Source: DATDAH01 sp036525535 (GTDB lineage: Bacteria > Actinomycetota > Acidimicrobiia > Acidimicrobiales > DATDAH01). Taken from it: 8,887 bases of DNA. Shown here piece by piece: positions 5,766 through 8,887 of this stretch (positions are counted from its first letter, which is position 1; every line of letters starts with the position of its first letter). The notes below the pieces were generated by a model. That model was not told where the DNA came from. It made no database searches and was given only the letters and a program-made list of their open reading frames with translations. Location of the stretch: the NCBI GenBank assembly GCA_036525535.1, contig DATDAH010000193.1:1-8887 (forward strand), written 5' to 3'. The position numbers and the translations under genes were made by a program.

Positions 5766-7667
5766 TCAGGCCGCCTCGGGCTCTTCGTCGTCAGGCGCCT
5801 CATCCTCGGTGTCCTCGTCGGCGAACTGGGTGCGATGGAGCTCGGCGTAGCGACCGCCGACCGCCAGGAGCTGGGGATGGGTGCCCTGCTCGACCACCCG
5901 ACCGCCTTCCAGCACGACGATGCGGTCGGCGGCCCGGATGGTGGACAGGCGATGGGCGATGACCAGCGCGGTCCGACCGGCCAAGGCCGCGCCGAGGGCC
6001 TCCTGCACGGCCGCCTCCGAGCTGGAGTCCAGGTGGGCGGTGGCCTCGTCCAGGATCACGACCCGGGGCTCGGCCAACAGGAGGCGGGCGATGGTCAGGC
6101 GCTGGCGCTCGCCGCCCGACAAGCGGTAGCCGCGTTCGCCGACCACCGTGTCGAGGCCGTCGGGGAGTGAGGCGACCAGGTCGCCCAGCCGGGCGTTGGC
6201 CAGCGCGGCCCACAGGTCGGCGTCGGTGGCGTCGGGACGGGCATAGGTGAGGTTGGCCCGGATCGTGTCGTGGAACAGATGGCCGTCCTGGGTCACGACC
6301 CCGACGGTCTCCCGGAGGGAGGCGAAGGTCAGGTCCCGGACGTCGACCCCGCCGAGGCGGACACCGCCCTCGTTGACGTCGTAGAGGCGGGGGACCAGCG
6401 AGGCGAGCGTCGACTTGCCCGCGCCGGACGAGCCGACCAGGGCGACCATCTGCCCCGGCTCGACGGTCACCGACACGCCGTGCAGGACGTCCTCGTTGGT
6501 GGTGTCGTCGAGCACGGCGACCTCCTCGAGGGAGGCCAGGGAGACCTCGCCGGCCGCCGGATAGTGGAAGCGGACATCCCTCAGCTCGACCCCGACGGGG
6601 CCATCGGGCACGCTCCCGGCATCGTCGGCCTCGGCGATCAACGGCTCGATGTCCAGCACCTCGAACACCCGCTCGAAGCTCACGAGGGCGGTGACGACGT
6701 CGAGGCGGGCCGTGGCCAGGGCGGTCAGGGGGGCGTAGAGGCGGGTCAGGAGCAGGGCCATGGTGACCACGGTCCCCGCGTCGAGCTGGCCCTGGAGGGC
6801 CAGGTAGCCGCCGAGGCCGTAGATGAGGGCCTGGGCCAGGCCCGACACGAGCGTCAAGGCCTGCAGGAAGGTCTCGGTGGCCACCGCCGAGCGCACGCCG
6901 ATGGTGCTCACCCGGGCCGCTCGCCGCCCGAACTCGGCCGCCTCCTCGTCGGGGCGCCCGAACAGCTTGACCAGGGTGGCGCCCGGGGCCGAGAAGCGTT
7001 CGGTCATCTGCGACGTCATGGCCGCGTTGTGCCCGGCCGCCTCCCGTTCCAGGTGCCCGACCCGGGCCCCGACCCGCCGGGCCGGGATCACGAAGACGGG
7101 GAGCAGGACCATGGCCAGGAGGGTGATGAGCCACGACAGGCGGGCCATCACGACGACGGTCAGGCCCAGGGCGATGACGTTGGTGACGACCCCCGACAGG
7201 GCCGAGGTGAACGCCCGTTGGGCGCCGATGACGTCGTTGTTGAGGCGGCTCACCAGCGCACCGGTGTGGGTCCGGGTGAAGAAGGCGATGGGCATGCGCT
7301 GCACGTGCTCGAAGACCTTCTGGCGCAGGTCCAGGATCAGGCCCTCACCCAGGCGGGACGACTCGAGGCGGCCGAGGAGGCCGACGATCGAGCCGGCCAC
7401 GGCGATGGCGGCGATGAGCAGGGCCAGGCGCACGACCGAGGCCGTGGCGCCGTCGTTCACGATGACGTCGACGGCCTGACCGGCCAGGATCGGGATGGCC
7501 ACGCCGAGCACGGCGCCGACCGTGGCCAGAAGGAGGAAGACGACGATCGTCCGGCGGTGGGGGTGAGCGAACACGAGGACGCGGCGCAGCGTCGCCTTGG
7601 AGAAGCGGGCCCGGGTGCCGTCGTCCTGCATCGCGCTGCGCAGCGCCGTCCATGCGTTCATGTCCAC
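5766..7667 (-). CDS. ABC exporter half-transporter (fused membrane and ATPase domains)
   Basis: This is a membrane exporter subunit of the MsbA/LmrA type, 633 residues, working as a homo- or heterodimer. The transmembrane domain spans about 35-325, with hydrophobic segments near 40-62, 78-98, 155-197 and 268-310 and the coupling-loop region around FFTRTHTGALVSRLNND (129-145). The ATPase domain (about 360-615) has FHYP (A-loop, 367-370), Walker A GSSGAGKST (412-420), Q-loop Q460, signature LSGGE (516-520), Walker B VVILDE (536-541, catalytic E541) and switch H572. Between the A-loop and strand VLHGVSV lies an insert of roughly 20 residues (373-392). The C-terminus is strikingly acidic (616-631). 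All catalytic residues are present. Substrate is unknown; lipids, drugs and peptides are all possible. Start GTG 7667 matches the predicted leaderless start from the SoxR/MerR-like promoter just upstream; ATG 7661 is the alternative. Confidence 0.93.
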   Translation of the reverse strand: MDMNAWTALRSAMQDDGTRARFSKATLRRVLVFAHPHRRTIVVFLLLATVGAVLGVAIPILAGQAVDVIVNDGATASVVRLALLIAAIAVAGSIVGLLGRLESSRLGEGLILDLRQKVFEHVQRMPIAFFTRTHTGALVSRLNNDVIGAQRAFTSALSGVVTNVIALGLTVVVMARLSWLITLLAMVLLPVFVIPARRVGARVGHLEREAAGHNAAMTSQMTERFSAPGATLVKLFGRPDEEAAEFGRRAARVSTIGVRSAVATETFLQALTLVSGLAQALIYGLGGYLALQGQLDAGTVVTMALLLTRLYAPLTALATARLDVVTALVSFERVFEVLDIEPLIAEADDAGSVPDGPVGVELRDVRFHYPAAGEVSLASLEEVAVLDDTTNEDVLHGVSVTVEPGQMVALVGSSGAGKSTLASLVPRLYDVNEGGVRLGGVDVRDLTFASLRETVGVVTQDGHLFHDTIRANLTYARPDATDADLWAALANARLGDLVASLPDGLDTVVGERGYRLSGGERQRLTIARLLLAEPRVVILDEATAHLDSSSEAAVQEALGAALAGRTALVIAHRLSTIRAADRIVVLEGGRVVEQGTHPQLLAVGGRYAELHRTQFADEDTEDEAPDDEEPEAA

Positions 7668-7675
7668 GGGGCGGC

Positions 7676-7706
7676 ACGCTAAAGCCTCAATCTCACTTTA
7701 GGTCAA
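7676..7706 (-). promoter_or_regulatory. SoxR/MerR-family-type promoter with operator dyad
   Basis: On the minus strand, TTGACC (7706-7701) and TAGCGT (7681-7676) are separated by 19 bp, the overlong spacer characteristic of promoters remodelled by MerR-family activators. The spacer region holds the dyad CCTAAAG-N4-ATTGAGG, with 5 of 7 symmetric positions. It has the same 7-4-7 layout as the E. coli SoxR box CCTCAAG-TTAA-CTTGAGG. Transcription would start near 7669-7668, almost at GTG 7667 of the exporter, giving a leaderless mRNA. The -35 hexamer lies just after, and the dyad overlaps, the TAA stop (7700-7698) of the upstream ATPase gene. No MerR-family gene is in the window. Confidence 0.6.
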
Positions 7707-8516
7707 GGGTCTTCGGGCGGTGACCTCCGTCACGGCCCGTGCGGCCCAGCGCCCACCGCGTTGCTCGATCTCGAGGGGCAGCCCGAACGCCTGCCCGAGG
7801 ACGTCGGCGGTGAGGACCTCGGCCAGCGGGCCCTGGGCCACGACGCCGCCGTCGGCCAGGACCAGGGCGTGGGTGAAGCCGTCCGGGACCTCGTCGACGT
7901 GGTGGGTGACCAGCACCAACGGTGCCGTCGTCGGGTCACGGGCCAGGCCGGTCAGCCGGAGCAGAAGGTCTTCTCTGCCCCCGAGGTCGAGCCCGGCGGT
8001 CGGCTCGTCCAGCAGCACCAGCTCGGGTTCGGTCATCAGCGTCCGGGCCAGTTGCACCCGTTGCCGCTCGCCCGAGCTGAGGGTGCCGAAGGCCTGGTCG
8101 GCTCGGTCGCCGACGCCGAAGCGATCCAGCAGGGCCTCGGCCCGCTCCCGGTCGCGGTCGTCGTACTGGTGCCACCAGGCCTCCAGGGCGCCGTGGCGGG
8201 CGGTCATCACCGCATCCCGAGCCGTCACCTCGGCACGGAGCTGCTGGCCGAGGGCGGCACTGGTCAGGCCGATGCGGGTGCGCAGCGCGCGGACGTCGAG
8301 GCGGCCGAAGCTCTCACCCAGGACCCGGACCGATCCGGTCGAGGGGTGGAGGTAGAGCGACGCCACCCGCAGCAGGGTCGTCTTGCCCGACCCGTTGGGG
8401 CCGAGCACGACCCATCGCTCGTCGGCGCTGACCGACCAGGTGACATCAGTCAGCACGACGCGCCCGTCGATGCGCACGCCGACCCGGTCGAGGGCCAGCG
8501 TCGAATCAGTCCGCAT
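7698..8516 (-). CDS. Stand-alone ABC ATPase, YlmA/ModF-like
   Basis: This soluble ATP-binding cassette protein has 272 residues and no membrane domain. Motifs are Walker A GPNGSGKTT (39-47), signature LSSGE (147-151), Walker B LVLLDE (166-171, catalytic E171), D-loop GLDLGG and switch THH (204-206). In the Q-loop segment, RIGLTSAAL (81-89), the usual Gln is absent and a Ser or Ala takes its place. That segment, with the following region rich in Trp, His and Arg (113-125), resembles the YlmA/ModF-like group as I remember it, rather than an importer ATPase. The start is ATG 8516, because LALDRVGVRIDGR right after it is the normal family opening. Upstream codons in this frame are an out-of-frame reading of the neighbouring exporter gene. 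The first 11 nt (ATGCGGACTGA) overlap the end of that gene, so the two are translationally coupled. No permease gene for it lies nearby in the window. Confidence 0.85.
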   Translation of the reverse strand: MRTDSTLALDRVGVRIDGRVVLTDVTWSVSADERWVVLGPNGSGKTTLLRVASLYLHPSTGSVRVLGESFGRLDVRALRTRIGLTSAALGQQLRAEVTARDAVMTARHGALEAWWHQYDDRDRERAEALLDRFGVGDRADQAFGTLSSGERQRVQLARTLMTEPELVLLDEPTAGLDLGGREDLLLRLTGLARDPTTAPLVLVTHHVDEVPDGFTHALVLADGGVVAQGPLAEVLTADVLGQAFGLPLEIEQRGGRWAARAVTEVTARRPLT

Positions 8517-8887
8517 CCAGGTGCCGTTCCCACGTGGCGTACATGGCGGCGTACGGCCCGTCCCGCTGCACCAACTCGTCGTGCGGGCCCTGTTCGACGA
8601 TGCAGCCGTCCTCGACGACGACGATGCGGTCGGCCCGCTTCGCCGTGGCCAACCGGTGGGCGATGACGATGGCGGTCCGGCCCTCGAGGACGACATCCAG
8701 GGCCCGCTCGATGCGCGCCTCGGAGGTGAGGTCCAGGTTGGAGGTGGCCTCGTCGAGCACCAGGACCCGCGGCCGGGCGAAGAAGGCCCGGGCCAGGGCC
8801 AGCAACTGGCGCTCGCCGGACGAGAGCGACACGCCCCGTTCGTGCACCGGCGTCTCGAGGCCCTCGGGGAGCCGGTCCACGAGGTCG
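8506..8887 (-). CDS. ABC exporter half-transporter, C-terminal ATPase part (cut by window edge)
   Basis: Only the last 126 full codons are inside the window; the gene starts beyond the right edge. The visible part is the second half of an exporter-type ATPase domain: LPEGLETPVHERG, signature LSSGERQ, Walker B VLVLDEATSNLD with the catalytic Glu intact, and the switch IAHRLAT. A typical exporter ending follows (VEQGPHDELV, then YAAMYATWERHLDAD). The pattern LDEATSNLD with IAHRL is that of fused half-transporters, so the missing part should hold a transmembrane domain and Walker A. It overlaps the stand-alone ATPase gene by 11 nt, and a second exporter half-transporter lies further downstream on the same strand. 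The two may form a heterodimer. Unlike many heterodimeric exporters, neither partner shows a degenerate catalytic Glu in the visible sequence. Confidence 0.92.
   Translation of the reverse strand, partial: DLVDRLPEGLETPVHERGVSLSSGERQLLALARAFFARPRVLVLDEATSNLDLTSEARIERALDVVLEGRTAIVIAHRLATAKRADRIVVVEDGCIVEQGPHDELVQRDGPYAAMYATWERHLDAD

Noticed and set aside
6270..7682. Long plus-strand open frame of 470 codons opposite the ABC exporter
   Set aside because: It is composed of low-complexity Gly/Asp/His/Gln-rich sequence with no recognisable domain. The minus strand encodes a complete exporter.
8517..8696. N-terminal extension of the stand-alone ATPase up to an ATG near 8696
   Set aside because: The extra 60 codons are Ser/Arg/Thr-rich and are an out-of-frame reading of the neighbouring exporter's ATPase domain. 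The family fold begins at ATG 8516.

Overview
The window is GC-rich, densely coded DNA from a high-GC actinobacterium-like genome. Several genes have GTG starts or no clear Shine-Dalgarno site, which suits leaderless translation. The secreted peptidase has a Thr/Ser-rich linker after its signal peptide, a style common in Acidimicrobiia. Placement in that class is an inference from style, not from a marker gene. No RNA gene, insertion sequence, CRISPR array or prophage gene is visible, and no gene-free stretch exceeds 300 bases.

Layout. (1) On the minus strand at the left edge lies the N-terminal kinase domain of a PknB-type Ser/Thr kinase, cut by the window. (2) Divergent from it is a plus-strand pair of acyl-CoA dehydrogenases: a glutaryl-CoA dehydrogenase, then an LCAD/citronellyl-CoA-dehydrogenase-like enzyme. 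They are separated by 7 nt, and the first stop codon lies inside the Shine-Dalgarno of the second. (3) A short AT-rich intergenic island (about 3035-3138) carries a palindrome and a sigma-28/WhiG-like promoter placed to give a leaderless transcript of (4) a secreted coiled-coil M23 endopeptidase. Ten bases later follow (5) a PLP-dependent threonine/serine-dehydratase-like enzyme and (6) a small SRPBCC-fold protein whose ATG overlaps the previous stop. (7) Convergent to these, on the minus strand, is an ABC cluster read right to left: the C-terminus of one ABC exporter half-transporter (cut by the right edge), a stand-alone YlmA/ModF-like ABC ATPase overlapping it by 11 nt, and a complete 633-residue ABC exporter half-transporter. 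The last has its own promoter, which looks like a SoxR/MerR-family target (19-bp spacer, CCT-AA half-sites) and overlaps the end of the upstream gene.

How the genes work together. The two dehydrogenases probably feed acyl-CoA catabolism: the lysine/tryptophan/aromatic glutaryl-CoA branch, plus a long or branched acyl chain. The peptidase looks like an independently regulated cell-wall remodelling enzyme. The exporter cluster may respond to redox-active or toxic compounds. I do not see a clearly undescribed multi-gene system. The most useful leads are the two promoter architectures and the ABC trio.
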